Below, piece after piece: positions 9,416-18,565 of a stretch of DNA of 50,643 bases (position 1 is its first letter; every line of letters begins with the position of its first letter). The stretch is taken from the NCBI RefSeq assembly GCF_004684775.1, contig NZ_SRIC01000027.1, positions 1 to 50,643 on the forward strand. The letters run 5' to 3'. The notes beneath the pieces were generated by a model. It was given only the letters and a program-made list of their open reading frames with translations, had not been told where the DNA came from and ran no database searches. The DNA comes from Streptomyces sp. MZ04. GTDB taxonomy: Bacteria > Actinomycetota > Actinomycetes > Streptomycetales > Streptomycetaceae. The position numbers were made by a program, and so were the translations under genes.

Positions 9416-10618
9416 TCAGTTCGCGGGCTTCAGTGGGAGCAGCGCGCTGATGCGGAAGCCGCCGCCCGGCCGCGGCCCCGCGTCCAGCGTGCCGCCGACC
9501 ATGCCGACGCGCTCGCGCATGCCGATCAGGCCGTGCCCGCAGCCGTCGGCGCCGCCGTCCTCGTACAGCTCGTGCGGGGCGCCCTTGCCGTCGTCCTCGA
9601 CGAGCAGCCCGAGGCCGTCGTCGAAGTAGACCAGGCGCACGCTCGCCCCGGTGTTCTCGCCGCCGTGCTTGCGGGTGTTGGTGAGCGCCTCCTGCACGAT
9701 GCGGTACGCGGTCAGCTCCACGCCGCTGGGCAGCGGGCGCGGGGTGCCCTCGACCTTGAAGTCGACCGGGAGGCCGGCCGTGCGCACCTGCTCGATGAGC
9801 TCGTCGAGCTGCTCGACGTCGGGCTGCGGGACGTACTCGCCGCTCTCCTGGTGCTCGCCGGTGCGCAGCACGCCGAGCAGCCTGCGCATCTCCGCGAGCG
9901 CCTGCCTGCCGGTGCCCGAGATGGTCTCCAGGGCCTGCTTCGCCTGCTCCGGGGCGGCATCAAGGACGTACGCGGCACCGTCGGCCTGGACGACCATCAC
10001 CGAGACGTTGTGCGCGACGACGTCGTGCAGCTCGCGTGCGATCCGGGCCCGCTCCGCGGCCACGGCGACCTTGGACTGCGCCGCCCGCTCCTTCTCCAGG
10101 CGGTCGGCGCGCTCCTCCAGCTGGGCCAGATAGGCGCGGCGGGTGCGGATGGAGTCGCCGAGCACCCAGGCCAGCGCGAAGGGCACCATCTGGAAGACCG
10201 TGAAGAGGATGTTCCCGAAGGAACTTATGCTCTCCTCCGGCCAGCGCAGCGACGACAGCGGCGCGGCGCACAGACCGCCGGTCAGGGCGAACCGCGAGGC
10301 CCACTTCGGGCCGTCGGCCGACGCGGTGTAGATGATCACCAGCATCGCGAAGTCGGCGGGCATCGTCTTCGCGTCGAAGACCAGCTGGGCGACGCCGAGC
10401 ACGGCGGCGAGGATCAGCATCTTCTCGGTGGCCTTGCGGCGCAGCGCGACGACGACGGACAGGCCGACGACGATCACGGCGGCCGCGACACTCGTGTCGC
10501 GGCCCTCCCCCTCGGCCATGGAGACCAGGCCCAGGCCGGAGATCCCGAGCAGGAAGACGGCCCAGAAGCCATCGACCCCGGTCGGGTGTCTGCGGAGGAA
10601 GTCATAGACGCGCTGCAC
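9416..10618 (-). CDS. sensor histidine kinase (HisKA_3, NarL-type partner)
   Basis: The 400-residue membrane kinase has a short N-terminus (MQRVYDFLRRHPTGVDG), about five hydrophobic segments in the first 155 residues, a linker coiled coil, the dimerisation/phosphoacceptor block ERARIARELHDVVAH with H198, and a C-terminal HATPase_c domain (EALTNTRKHG as N-box, DDGKGAP, GHGLIGMRERV). No extracellular sensor loop is obvious, so it probably senses within the membrane. I start at GTG 10618 because TACGCT stands seven bases upstream, fitting a leaderless -10; a GTG at 10642 would add eight residues. It is followed by its response regulator. Confidence 0.92.
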   Translation of the reverse strand: MQRVYDFLRRHPTGVDGFWAVFLLGISGLGLVSMAEGEGRDTSVAAAVIVVGLSVVVALRRKATEKMLILAAVLGVAQLVFDAKTMPADFAMLVIIYTASADGPKWASRFALTGGLCAAPLSSLRWPEESISSFGNILFTVFQMVPFALAWVLGDSIRTRRAYLAQLEERADRLEKERAAQSKVAVAAERARIARELHDVVAHNVSVMVVQADGAAYVLDAAPEQAKQALETISGTGRQALAEMRRLLGVLRTGEHQESGEYVPQPDVEQLDELIEQVRTAGLPVDFKVEGTPRPLPSGVELTAYRIVQEALTNTRKHGGENTGASVRLVYFDDGLGLLVEDDGKGAPHELYEDGGADGCGHGLIGMRERVGMVGGTLDAGPRPGGGFRISALLPLKPAN

Positions 10619-10625
10619 GTAACCC

Positions 10626-10631
10626 AGCGTA
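10626..10631 (-). promoter_or_regulatory. -10 box of the histidine kinase gene (leaderless geometry)
   Basis: TACGCT on the minus strand lies seven bases before GTG 10618, matching TANNNT spaced for transcription to start at the initiation codon. The -35 is not clear. Confidence 0.5.
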
Positions 10632-10711
10632 GGCAGCCGCACGGCCTTCCGGGGTCAACCGGAGGGTCGATCCGCACCCGGCACGTGTACTCCCCAAGGT
10701 GGAGGCCCGCT

Positions 10712-10717
10712 TAGCCT
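10712..10717 (+). promoter_or_regulatory. -10 box of the MidA-type gene (leaderless geometry)
   Basis: TAGCCT stands exactly six bases before the GTG at 10724, and there is no ribosome binding site in between. Confidence 0.5.
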
Positions 10718-10723
10718 TCTCGC

Positions 10724-11758
10724 GTGACGAACGAGGTCAGGGGCGAGCGGCGGGACGTGTGGCGGGGCTGGCGGGAGGCCACCGAGGAGGCGCTCTACGG
10801 CCCTGCGGGCTTCTATCTGCGCCCGGAAGGACCCGCGGGCCATTTCCGCACGTCGGTGCATGCCTCGCCGCTCTTCGCGGCGGCCGTGGCCCGGCTGCTG
10901 TGCCGTGTGGACGAAGCGCTCGGCCACCCCGACGAGCTGGCCTTCGTGGACCTCGGCGCGGGCCGCGGCGAGCTGACCGCGGGCGTGCTCGCCGCGCTGC
11001 CCGCCGATGTGACGGCACGCACGCGTGCGTACGCGGTGGAGCGCGCCGCACGTCCCGATGGCCTCGACCCGCGCGTCGAGTGGTGCGACCGGGCGCCCGC
11101 CGGCGTCACGGGTCTGCTCTTCGCCAACGAATGGCTGGACAACGTCCCCCTGGACGTCGCCGAGGTCGCACCGGACGGAGTCGTCCGCCGGGTCCTCGTG
11201 CGCGACGACGGCACCGAATCGCTCGGAACCGCCGTCGACGGAGCGGACGCCTCCTGGCTCGCGCGCTGGTGGCCGCTGCCCCCGGAGCCCGGCCTGCGCG
11301 CGGAGATCGGCGCTCCCCGTGACGAGGCGTGGGCGGCGGCCGTGGCGACGCTGACGCGCGGCCTGGCGGTCGCGGTCGACTACGCGCACGACCGGGCGGC
11401 ACGACCGCCGTTCGGCACGCTGACCGGCTTTCGCGCGGGCCGCGAGACGGCGCCCGTGCCGGACGGCGGCTGCGACATCACCGCCCATGTGGCGTTGGAC
11501 GCCTGCTCGCTGGAGGGGGCCGCGCTGCTCACCCAGCGGGCGGCGCTCGGCGCGCTGGGGGTGAGCGGCGGCCGCCCGCCGCTGTCCCTGGCCTCCAGCG
11601 ACCCGACGGCGTACGTACACGCCCTCACGCGCGCGGGAGAGGCCGCGGAGCTCACCGCGCCGGGCGGACTCGGGGACTTCGGGTGGCTGGTCCAGCCGGT
11701 CGGCGTACCACTTGAAGGCCCGCTACTTGTCGATGTCGCCGACCACGAAGAACAGTGA
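10724..11758 (+). CDS. MidA/NDUFAF7-family SAM-dependent methyltransferase
   Basis: A 344-residue class I methyltransferase of the Methyltransf_28 (PF02636) type. SAM motif I is [13 protein letters not shown] at 75-87, and the family signature [10 protein letters not shown] lies at 133-142; YGPAGFYL near the N-terminus also fits. The eukaryotic homologue NDUFAF7 symmetrically dimethylates an arginine of NDUFS2, the NuoD-type 49-kDa subunit of complex I. The convergent neighbour here is a NuoD-family gene overlapping the last 36 bp of this one, so that NuoD is the natural candidate substrate (inference). Members of the wider family are often annotated only as SAM-dependent methyltransferases. 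Confidence 0.85.
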   Translation: MTNEVRGERRDVWRGWREATEEALYGPAGFYLRPEGPAGHFRTSVHASPLFAAAVARLLCRVDEALGHPDELAFVDLGAGRGELTAGVLAALPADVTARTRAYAVERAARPDGLDPRVEWCDRAPAGVTGLLFANEWLDNVPLDVAEVAPDGVVRRVLVRDDGTESLGTAVDGADASWLARWWPLPPEPGLRAEIGAPRDEAWAAAVATLTRGLAVAVDYAHDRAARPPFGTLTGFRAGRETAPVPDGGCDITAHVALDACSLEGAALLTQRAALGALGVSGGRPPLSLASSDPTAYVHALTRAGEAAELTAPGGLGDFGWLVQPVGVPLEGPLLVDVADHEEQ

Positions 11759-12874
11759 CCCCAGGATCGCCACCATGTCGGCGACCAGCTGGCCCGGAAG
11801 GAGCTCCACCAGCGCCTGGATGTTGTTGTACGAGGCCGAGCGGAGCTTGAGCCGGTACGGCGTCTTCTCACCCTTGGAGACCAGGTAGTAGCCGTTGATG
11901 CCGAGCGGGTTCTCGGTCCACGCGTACGTGTGACCCTCGGGGGCCTTGAGGACCTTCGGGAGGCGCTGGTTGATCGGCCCCTGGGGCAGGTCGGCGAGCC
12001 GGTCGAGGCAGGCGTCCGCGAGGTCGAGCGCGTTGTGGGTCTGCTCCAGGAGTACCTCGAAGCGGGCCAGGCAGTCGCCCTCCTGGCGCGTGACGACCTT
12101 CAGGGTGTCCTGCAGTTCCCCGTACGCGAGATACGGCTCGTCGCGGCGCAGGTCGAAGTCGACTCCGGAGGCGCGGGCGATGGGACCGCTCACTCCGTAG
12201 GAGTGCACTGCCTCCGGGGACAGCGCGCCGACGCCGCGGGTGCGGCCCCGGAAGATCTCGTTGCCGAGCACCAGCTTGTCGTACACGTCCATGCGGGAGC
12301 GGACGGAGGCGACGGCAGCACGCGCGCGTACAGGCCATCCGGCGGGGAGGTCCTCCTTGAGGCCGCCCACGCGGTTGAACATGTAGTGCATCCGGCCGCC
12401 GGAGATCTCCTCCATGACGGTCTGGAGTTCCTCACGCTCCCGGAAGGCGTGGAACACCGGGGTGATACCGCCCAGTTCGAGCGGATACGAGCCCAGGAAC
12501 ATCAGGTGGTTGAGTACACGGTTCAGCTCGGCGAGGAGCGTGCGCATCCAGACGGCGCGCTCGGGCACCTCCATGCCGAGCATCCGCTCCACGGCAAGGA
12601 CGACCCCGAGTTCGTTGGCGAACGCGGACAGCCAGTCGTGCCGGTTGGCCAGCATCACGATCTGCCGGTAGTCACGCGCCTCGAAGAGCTTCTCGGCGCC
12701 GCGGTGCATATAGCCGATGACCGGCTCCGCGTGCTGGATCCGCTCGCCGTCGAGGACGAGACGCAGCCGCAGCACGCCGTGCGTGGACGGGTGCTGCGGG
12801 CCGATGTTGAGCACCATGTCGGTGCTCTCCGCGGCGCCGCCGATGCCGAGCGTGGTCTCCGTCGTGGGGCTCAT
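11723..12874 (-). CDS. nuoD2: orphan NADH dehydrogenase subunit D-like protein (NuoD2)
   Basis: A 383-residue 49-kDa/NuoD-family protein, starting [10 protein letters not shown] at ATG 12874 (GAGAG upstream); the frame is open to 12922 without a better start. It keeps the quinone-site motif [13 protein letters not shown] (25-37), [11 protein letters not shown] with R58, NRHDW with R78, and the C-terminal [19 protein letters not shown]58 and R78 are 20 residues apart, as the two conserved arginines near cluster N2 are in complex I. No other nuo genes are nearby, so this is a second copy separate from the main nuo operon. It could replace NuoD under some conditions or serve a hydrogenase-like complex. 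Confidence 0.88.
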   Translation of the reverse strand: MSPTTETTLGIGGAAESTDMVLNIGPQHPSTHGVLRLRLVLDGERIQHAEPVIGYMHRGAEKLFEARDYRQIVMLANRHDWLSAFANELGVVLAVERMLGMEVPERAVWMRTLLAELNRVLNHLMFLGSYPLELGGITPVFHAFREREELQTVMEEISGGRMHYMFNRVGGLKEDLPAGWPVRARAAVASVRSRMDVYDKLVLGNEIFRGRTRGVGALSPEAVHSYGVSGPIARASGVDFDLRRDEPYLAYGELQDTLKVVTRQEGDCLARFEVLLEQTHNALDLADACLDRLADLPQGPINQRLPKVLKAPEGHTYAWTENPLGINGYYLVSKGEKTPYRLKLRSASYNNIQALVELLPGQLVADMVAILGSLFFVVGDIDK

Positions 12875-12925
12875 GCGCGCATTCTCTCGTACGCACTGTC
12901 CTACGCGCCCGTGACCCGGCATACG

Positions 12926-12931
12926 TACGCT
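12926..12931 (+). promoter_or_regulatory. -10 box of the PH-domain operon (leaderless geometry)
   Basis: TACGCT is exactly six bases before ATG 12938, the same arrangement as at 23060. Confidence 0.55.
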
Positions 12932-12937
12932 TGCGGC

Positions 12938-13447
12938 ATGGATACGGGGACGGCGGAACCCGCGCGACCGGCGGGGACAGGGGCGGATCCGGTGTGGACC
13001 GGGCTGCCGAGGGGGCTGCTGAGAATGCGCCGGCTTCTCCTGGTGGTGTGGCTGGTGCCGCTCGCGGTGGCCGTCGGGGTGCTTCTGGGGGTGTTCGCCG
13101 GCCCGGCCTGGGCGTTCTTCGCGCTGCTGCCCCTCGCCTTCGCGGTGTGGGGCTGGCCGATGCTCGAGCGCAACTGGCGGTCCTGGAAGTACGCGGAGCG
13201 GTCCGACGACCTCCTGATCAGCCGGGGCGTGCTCTGGCGCGAGGAAACGATCGTCCCGTACGGCCGGATGCAGCTCGTCGAGGTGACGTCAGGACCGGTG
13301 GAGCGGTACTTCGGGCTCGCGGGCGTCCAGCTGCACACGGCGGCCGCGGCGACGGACGCGCGGATCCCCGGGCTGCTCCCCGAGGAGGCCGAGCGGCTCC
13401 GCGACCGGCTCACCGAGCTGGGCGAGGCCCGTTCGGCGGGGCTGTGA
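12938..13447 (+). CDS. PH-domain membrane protein (YdbS-like)
   Basis: The 169-residue protein has two hydrophobic segments (about 34-56 and 58-75) and a bacterial PH domain (bPH2/YdbS type) in the C-terminal half: [29 protein letters not shown]. YdbS and YdbT proteins typically occur as adjacent genes with one and several bPH2 domains; in Bacillus the pair has been linked to resistance against certain bacteriocins (family knowledge). The stop overlaps the GTG of the next gene (GTGA), so the two are made together and probably form a membrane complex. Confidence 0.88.
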   Translation: MDTGTAEPARPAGTGADPVWTGLPRGLLRMRRLLLVVWLVPLAVAVGVLLGVFAGPAWAFFALLPLAFAVWGWPMLERNWRSWKYAERSDDLLISRGVLWREETIVPYGRMQLVEVTSGPVERYFGLAGVQLHTAAAATDARIPGLLPEEAERLRDRLTELGEARSAGL

Positions 13448-14787
13448 GCGGCGTACGCGAGGTGGCCGGGGAAGAACACGCCCCCGGGCCCGGCGACGTA
13501 CGAGAGCGGCGTCTGCACCCCGTCACACCCCTGCGCAGGGCCTGGGCGCCGGTCGCGGTCCTCGTGGGCTTCGCGGTGCACGACCCGAACGGCACACAGC
13601 GGCGCGTCTCCGAGCTCGCCGTGTCCCAACTGCTCGCCGGGATCGCCGTCGTCCTCCTGGGCGGCGCCCTCTACGGCTTTCTCAGCTGGTGGTTCACGCA
13701 TTTCGCCGTCACTGACACCGAACTGCGCATCCGCACCGGCCTGCTCTTCCGGCGCACCGCGCACATCCGGCTCGACCGGCTCCAGGCCGTGGACGTGACC
13801 CAGCCGCTCGCGGCCCGTATCGCGGGCGTCGCCAAGCTCAAGCTGGACGTCGTCGGCGCGGAGAAGAAGGACGAACTCGCCTATCTGGGCGAGGAGGAGG
13901 CCTCTGTCCTACGGGCCGAACTCCTCGCGCGGGCGGCCGGTTTCGCCCCCGAGGCGGCCCGCGAGGTCGGCGAGGCGCCGGTCAGGAACCTGGTGCACGT
14001 ACAACCGCGCATGCTCGCGATCTCGCTTCTGCTGACCGGCACGACCTGGGGCATGCTCGTCGCCACGCTGATCGTGCCGCCCTTCCTGTGGTTCGCCACC
14101 CACAACCTGTGGACGGTCCTCGCGACCGGCCTTCCCATGCTGGGCGGCGCCTTCGCGAGCAGCGTGGGGCGCTTCATAGGCGAGTACGACTGGAAGGTGG
14201 GCGAGTCCCCCGACGGACTGCGCATCGACCACGGGCTGCTCGACAAGGCGCACGAGACGGTGCCGCCGGGGCGGGTGCAGACGGTGCGGGTCGTGGAGCC
14301 GTGGCTGTGGCGGCGGCGCGGGTGGGTGCGGGTCGAGCTGGACGTGGCGGGCTCCGCCAACGGCGTCCTGGTCCCGGTCGCGCCCCGCGACGTCGCGGAG
14401 GCGGTGATCGCACGGATCCTGCCGGGCGTGCGGGTGCCGGCGGCCGCCGAGCTGATCCGGCCGCCCTCGCGCGCCGCCTGGTGCCTTCCGGTGTGGTGGA
14501 AGGGGTACGGCCTCACGGTGACGGACACGGTGTTCGCGGCGCGGCACGGTCTTCTGCGGCGGCGTCTGTCGTTGGTGCCGCACGCGAAGGTGCAGAGCGT
14601 GCGGCTTACGCAGGGGCCGTGGGAGCGGTTCAAGGGCGTGGCGGATGTGGTGGTGGACACCGGGGCGAACAAGACGGTCACCGCGCGGCTGCGTCCCGCC
14701 GGGGAGGCGGTTTCGCTCCTGGAGGCGCAGGCGGAGCGGTCGCGTACGGGGCGGAGGGCGGCGCTGCCGGATCGGTGGATGGCGTGA
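13444..14787 (+). CDS. PH-domain membrane protein (YdbT-like)
   Basis: The 447-residue protein starts at GTG 13444, overlapping the previous stop. It carries repeated bPH2/YdbT units: ELRIRTGLLFRRTAHIRLDRLQAVDVTQP near 100, GLRIDHGLLDKAHETVPPGRVQTVRVVEP near 260 and FAARHGLLRRRLSLVPHAKVQSVRLTQGP near 365. Each is preceded by hydrophobic pairs except the last. The repeats share the pattern of a turn, basic residues, then R-[LV]-Q-x-V. The real end is the TGA at 14785-14787, which lies in a 17-bp tandem duplication. The role is unknown beyond a membrane partner of the YdbS-like protein. Confidence 0.88.
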   Translation: MSGVREVAGEEHAPGPGDVRERRLHPVTPLRRAWAPVAVLVGFAVHDPNGTQRRVSELAVSQLLAGIAVVLLGGALYGFLSWWFTHFAVTDTELRIRTGLLFRRTAHIRLDRLQAVDVTQPLAARIAGVAKLKLDVVGAEKKDELAYLGEEEASVLRAELLARAAGFAPEAAREVGEAPVRNLVHVQPRMLAISLLLTGTTWGMLVATLIVPPFLWFATHNLWTVLATGLPMLGGAFASSVGRFIGEYDWKVGESPDGLRIDHGLLDKAHETVPPGRVQTVRVVEPWLWRRRGWVRVELDVAGSANGVLVPVAPRDVAEAVIARILPGVRVPAAAELIRPPSRAAWCLPVWWKGYGLTVTDTVFAARHGLLRRRLSLVPHAKVQSVRLTQGPWERFKGVADVVVDTGANKTVTARLRPAGEAVSLLEAQAERSRTGRRAALPDRWMA

Positions 14788-14804
14788 ATCGGTGGATGGC
14801 GTGA
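14771..14804 (+). repeat. 17-bp perfect tandem duplication spanning the stop codon
   Basis: ATCGGTGGATGGCGTGA occurs at 14771-14787 and again at 14788-14804. The first copy holds the last codons and TGA of the YdbT-like gene; the second repeats them in the untranslated region. Confidence 0.95.
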
Positions 14805-14820
14805 GGGGCCAAGCCCCGTA

Positions 14821-14940
14821 AGGGGCGCGGGGCTGTATCGATCTGCGGCTCCGCCGCGGGGCGCGATCAGCCACAGACGGCCCGCGGATTCGTCACCGGC
14901 CCTCCGGCGGGGCGCTTAGCCCGTCCGGCGATTGAGGACG
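14821..14940. repeat. dispersed Streptomyces intergenic repeat, copy 1
   Basis: The stretch GGGGCGCGGGGCTGT, then CTGCGGCTCCGCCGCG, is followed at 14921-14940 by CCGTCCGGCGATTGAGGACG. I recognise both parts as sequences scattered between genes of many Streptomyces genomes. A second copy of the first part lies in inverted orientation at 32296-32353. The CGGCTCCGCCG core is self-complementary and can fold, and the element sits between convergent genes. Confidence 0.7.
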
Positions 14941-14986
14941 AACTCGGCGGAGCCGGTGATGGACGGTGCGCAAGGACCCCGCCCAG

Positions 14987-15979
14987 CTACGCCCGCAGCG
15001 CGGTCCGCAGCTCCGCCACGTCGATCTGTTCCGTCTCGTCATGCGCCGTCAGGTCGATGACCTGACCCACCACACCGCCCGAGCCCTCCGCGGGAGCCTG
15101 CTTGAAGTCCGCCTCGGCCTCCGCCTTGTGCACGGCGAGTGCCTCCTCGCCCACCACGTCCGCGAGGTCCACGTTCTGCACGGCCTCGAGCGCGGCGGGC
15201 GCCGCGCCCTTCGTACCGAAGAAGTCGAAGCCGCCCTGGGCGACCGGGCGCCGGGTCTGTGCGGGCGGCGCGACGGCGACCGCGCGCTCGTGCCCGCCGT
15301 ACCCGTCGGCCGCCCCGGACTTCCCCCGCGGCTCGTCCCCGTCCGCGACGGAGGCGGACGACTCCGGCGTCAGACGGTCAAGGGCCGCGTTCGCCCGCAC
15401 GTACAGGGACACGGTCGGCTTCGCCTCGCCGCGAGCGGCGGGCACTGTGGCGGGCACTGTGGCGGGCACGGGGGCCGGCACCGCGGCAGGCGCGGGCGCG
15501 GGCGGCAGTGCCCGCGCCGGAGTCGACGCCTCGATGGCAAGGAGACGGCGCCCCTCCAGCGCGCTGGCCCGCTCGGTCTCCGCCGTGGCGTACCGCCGAA
15601 GCAGCGCCGCGTGCTCATTGCGCAGCGCGGCCAGCTCCGACCGCTTGGCGCGCAGCTTCGTCTCCAGGCGGCCCCGCAGCTCGCGGGACTCGTCGAGGTC
15701 GGACTCGCACTCGGCTATCCGCTCCTCGTAGCGCCACTCGTCGCTCTTGCGGGACCGGTCGAGATCGGCGACGCGCTTGCCCGCGGCCAGATCCCAGCGG
15801 CGCATGACGACGGAGCCCACGACGGCGGCCGCGGCGGCCGCCGCGGTGAGGCCGCGGAGCACGATCGGTTCCGCGAAGAGCCAGGCGCCGCCGGCGCAGA
15901 CGAGAGAGAGGCTTGCGACCGTCGAGGGGGGAAGCAGCCGGTGCAAGGGTGGGGAATGGCGGTGGCGTCCACGTGGCAT
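14987..15979 (-). CDS. conserved Streptomyces membrane protein with coiled coil
   Basis: The 330-residue protein starts MPRGRHRHSPPLHRLLPP at ATG 15979. Two hydrophobic segments at about 20-60 (VASLSLVCAGGAWLFAEP, then an Ala-rich segment into VVGSVVMRR) anchor it; a charged coiled coil follows at about 65-145 (repeated E/R/L heptads such as LRGRLETKLRAKRSELAAL), then a Pro/Ala linker with repeated PA-V-PA units and an acidic tail. No enzyme motif is visible. The architecture suggests a membrane-tethered scaffold or cell-envelope protein. It is transcribed as a single gene downstream of the transporter genes. Confidence 0.75.
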   Translation of the reverse strand: MPRGRHRHSPPLHRLLPPSTVASLSLVCAGGAWLFAEPIVLRGLTAAAAAAAVVGSVVMRRWDLAAGKRVADLDRSRKSDEWRYEERIAECESDLDESRELRGRLETKLRAKRSELAALRNEHAALLRRYATAETERASALEGRRLLAIEASTPARALPPAPAPAAVPAPVPATVPATVPAARGEAKPTVSLYVRANAALDRLTPESSASVADGDEPRGKSGAADGYGGHERAVAVAPPAQTRRPVAQGGFDFFGTKGAAPAALEAVQNVDLADVVGEEALAVHKAEAEADFKQAPAEGSGGVVGQVIDLTAHDETEQIDVAELRTALRA

Positions 15980-16081
15980 GGCCAGAAACTTACCGCGCGT
16001 AGGCGAACTCTGGTGCCCCGGCCGCCAAAATGACGGCGCCACAGCGCCGATTCCCCACCCTTGTCGATCCACTTCGGCCAC

Positions 16082-16123
16082 TCAACTCCAGTTTCGGCCG
16101 CGTCAACTCCGGTTTCGGCCGCG
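16082..16123. repeat. 21-bp tandem repeat after the binding-protein gene
   Basis: TCAACTCCAGTTTCGGCCGC plus G (16082-16102) is followed at once by the same 21 bp with one change (16103-16123); a decayed third unit may lie at 16062-16081. The array begins immediately after the stop codon of the binding-protein gene. Confidence 0.9.
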
Positions 16124-17086
16124 CTACTTCTTGATCAATCCCTTCGACTCGAGATACTCCCTGGCGACATCGGCTTCCTTCTGCCGCTCGACATCGACCT
16201 TCCGGTCGAGTTCGGCGAGATCTTCCGTCGTGAGCGTCTTGGTCAGCTTCCCGAGCGCTTCGGCTATCTCCTTGTCGCCCGCTTCCTTCGCGTTCACAAC
16301 CGGAAGGATGTTGTCCGCGTTCTGCAGCTTCTTGTCGTCCTCGAGGGCCACGAGACCGAAACTGTCCAGCGTCGCGTCGGTGGTCGTGGTCAGCACCACC
16401 TGGTCCGTGCCGTTCTTCACGGCCTGCTTGGACTGCGTGGTGCCGACGCCCTTGGGGTCGATTCCGGCGATGTCGATGCCGTACTTCTTCTTGAGGCCGG
16501 GCGCGCAGAACGGCCGGGTCTCGCATTCGTCACTCGCGGCGATCTTGACCTTCTCGCCCGACTCACCGAGATCCGAAAGCGTCTTGAGCTTGTGCTTCTT
16601 CGCGTATTCCTTGGTCACCGCGAACGCGTTCTGGTCGACCGCCTCACCGACCGGAAGCACCTTCAGGCCGCGCGGCTCGGCGAGCTTCTTCAGTGCGGCC
16701 ACCGTGGCGTCCACATCATTTGAAGCGACCGGCTTCGCCTTGGGCCCGTTCTTGCCGAGGTTGAGGAACTCCGCGAGCGTCGCCGCGTATTCGGGAGCGA
16801 CATCGATCGAGCCCTTCTTCAGCTCGGGCTCGTACACCTCGCGGTTCTGGACGGTCTTGACCTCGGCGTCATATCCGGCCTCCTCGAGGACACCGACGTA
16901 CAACTCGGCGAGGACCTTCTGCTCGGTGAAGCGGGCCGAGCCCACGACGAGCTTGCCCTTGTCGCCCGAGCCCTTGCTGTCCTTCTCCAGGCTGTCCCCG
17001 CCGCACGCGGTGAGCCCCGCGGTCAGCGCCACGACGGTCACGGCCGCCCCTGCCATCCGTCGCGCGCGACGCGTTGTGCTGTTCAT
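16124..17086 (-). CDS. glycine betaine/choline-type ABC transporter substrate-binding lipoprotein
   Basis: The 320-residue protein starts MNSTTRRARRMAGAAV at ATG 17086. It has a lipoprotein signal with lipobox LTAC, so it is anchored outside the membrane. The mature part is an OpuAC/OsmF-type periplasmic-binding domain: KLVVGSARFTEQKVLAELYV near 40, then VAPEYAATLAEFL and the C-terminal AEALGKLTKTLTTEDLAELDRKV. Quaternary amines or related osmolytes are the expected ligands. It is the last gene of a minus-strand set with two permeases; the matching ATPase is divergent. The open frame reaches back to 17389 but lacks homology upstream of this start. Confidence 0.9.
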   Translation of the reverse strand: MNSTTRRARRMAGAAVTVVALTAGLTACGGDSLEKDSKGSGDKGKLVVGSARFTEQKVLAELYVGVLEEAGYDAEVKTVQNREVYEPELKKGSIDVAPEYAATLAEFLNLGKNGPKAKPVASNDVDATVAALKKLAEPRGLKVLPVGEAVDQNAFAVTKEYAKKHKLKTLSDLGESGEKVKIAASDECETRPFCAPGLKKKYGIDIAGIDPKGVGTTQSKQAVKNGTDQVVLTTTTDATLDSFGLVALEDDKKLQNADNILPVVNAKEAGDKEIAEALGKLTKTLTTEDLAELDRKVDVERQKEADVAREYLESKGLIKK

Positions 17087-17141
17087 CGGTGAACCACCAT
17101 TTCGAAAGGAGAGAAGAAACCCGATCCGGGCCGCTGAGGAA

Positions 17142-17840
17142 TCACTCACTGGACGGGGCCGCCCGCCCGCCCCTGCCGACGCCGCGGGAAGGGTCGAAGA
17201 CCCGCCCCACGACCACGAGCACCGCCTCCACGACCAGCGCGAGCAGCGCCACGAGCAGGGCGCCCGCCACCACCTGGGGCGTGTTCTGCAGGTTGAACCC
17301 GGCCGTGATGATCCGGCCGAGCCCCCCTTCGCCCGCCATCGCGGCCAGCGTCGCCGTGGCGACCACCTGCACCCCGGCGGACCGCACACCCGTCATGATC
17401 AGCGGGTACGCGAGAGGCAGTTCGACCCGCGCGAACAGCTGGCGGCCGCTCATGCCCATCCCCCGCGCGGCCTCCACCACCGAACGGTCGACCTCGCGCA
17501 TCCCGATGTACGCGTTGGTCAGCAGCGGCGGCACCGCGAAGAGCACCAGGGCGATCAGCGTCGGTACGTCCCCGTGCTCGCCCAGCGGCGTGAGCGTGAG
17601 GAGCACCAGGACCGCGAGGGTCGGCACCGCGCGGCCGACGTTCGAGATGTTGACCGCGAGGGCGCCCCCCTTGCCGATGTGGCCGAGGAACAGCGCGATC
17701 GGCAGCGCGATCAGACACGCGACGGCGAGACACACACCGCTGAAGTAGAGATGCTCCGCGAGGCGGTGCCACACCCCCTTGTCGCCCTGCCAGTTGGCGG
17801 ACGTGGTCAGCCAGTCGTACGCACCGGTGATCGCGTTCAT
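17142..17840 (-). CDS. betaine/choline-type ABC transporter permease (second)
   Basis: A 232-residue inner-membrane permease of the ProW/OpuCB-OpuCD family with about five or six membrane segments. The cytoplasmic EAA loop for contact with the ATPase reads EAARGMGMSGRQLFARVELPLAYPLIMTG. ATG 17840 overlaps the stop of the first permease (ATGA), so the two are translationally coupled and presumably heterodimerise. The C-terminus is Gly/Arg-rich and short. Confidence 0.92.
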   Translation of the reverse strand: MNAITGAYDWLTTSANWQGDKGVWHRLAEHLYFSGVCLAVACLIALPIALFLGHIGKGGALAVNISNVGRAVPTLAVLVLLTLTPLGEHGDVPTLIALVLFAVPPLLTNAYIGMREVDRSVVEAARGMGMSGRQLFARVELPLAYPLIMTGVRSAGVQVVATATLAAMAGEGGLGRIITAGFNLQNTPQVVAGALLVALLALVVEAVLVVVGRVFDPSRGVGRGGRAAPSSE

Positions 17841-18565
17841 GCAGGTTCAGCCACCTTGGCCGTGCGCTGCGCGCGAGCCGCACGGTTCGTCCGTATTCGA
17901 TGGACCCTCGTCCAGGGCGTCAGCCACCGCTGGAGCGCCAGGAGCAGCAGGTCGGCCGCGATCGCGAGGACCACGCACAGCACGGACGCCGTGAGCACCT
18001 GTGCCTTGAAGGTCGTGTCGAGGCCGTCCAGGATCAGCGTGCCGAGACCGCCGTAGTCGACGATCGCGCCGACCGTGGTCAGCGCCACCGTCGACACCGT
18101 CGTGATGCGCACGCCGGCGAGCAACGCGGGCAGCGCGAGCGGCAGTTCGACCTCCCACAGCAGCCTCAGCGGTCCGTACCCCATCCCCTTGGCCGCGTCC
18201 CGCGCCTCGGCGGGCACGGCCTGGAGCCCCGCCAGGATGTTCCGCACCAGGATCGTCAGGGAGTACAGCACCAGGCCCGTCACGACCAGCGAGGCCGAGA
18301 GCCCGAAGAACGGCAGCAGCAGCGAGAACATCGCGAGCGACGGCACGGTGTAGAGCACGGTCGTCACGCCGAGGATCGGCCCCGCGAGGAAGCGCCACCG
18401 CCGGGCGAGCAGCGCGAGCGGCAGGGAGACGACGACGCCGATCGCGACCGATGCCGCGGTGATGCCCACGTGCTGCACGGTGGCGTCGATCAACTCCTGG
18501 CTGCGGGAACGGACGTACTCCCCGCAGATCCAGTCGTTCGTCACCAGACAGTTCTGCTCGCTCAT
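17837..18565 (-). CDS. betaine/choline-type ABC transporter permease (first)
   Basis: A 242-residue permease of the same family; its EAA loop is EARDAAKGMGYGPLRLLWEVELPLALPALLAG. The N-terminus (MSEQNCLVTNDWICGEYV) is probably extracytoplasmic and carries two cysteines. It heads the three-gene minus-strand unit. The promoter must lie in the 141-bp gap shared with the divergent ATPase gene, which would allow common control of both arms. Confidence 0.92.
   Translation of the reverse strand: MSEQNCLVTNDWICGEYVRSRSQELIDATVQHVGITAASVAIGVVVSLPLALLARRWRFLAGPILGVTTVLYTVPSLAMFSLLLPFFGLSASLVVTGLVLYSLTILVRNILAGLQAVPAEARDAAKGMGYGPLRLLWEVELPLALPALLAGVRITTVSTVALTTVGAIVDYGGLGTLILDGLDTTFKAQVLTASVLCVVLAIAADLLLLALQRWLTPWTRVHRIRTNRAARAQRTAKVAEPA

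Noticed and set aside
12931..13443. Upstream extension of the second PH-domain protein
   Set aside because: It overlaps the first PH gene in another frame with no homology; GTG 13444 overlaps the first stop and fits coupling.
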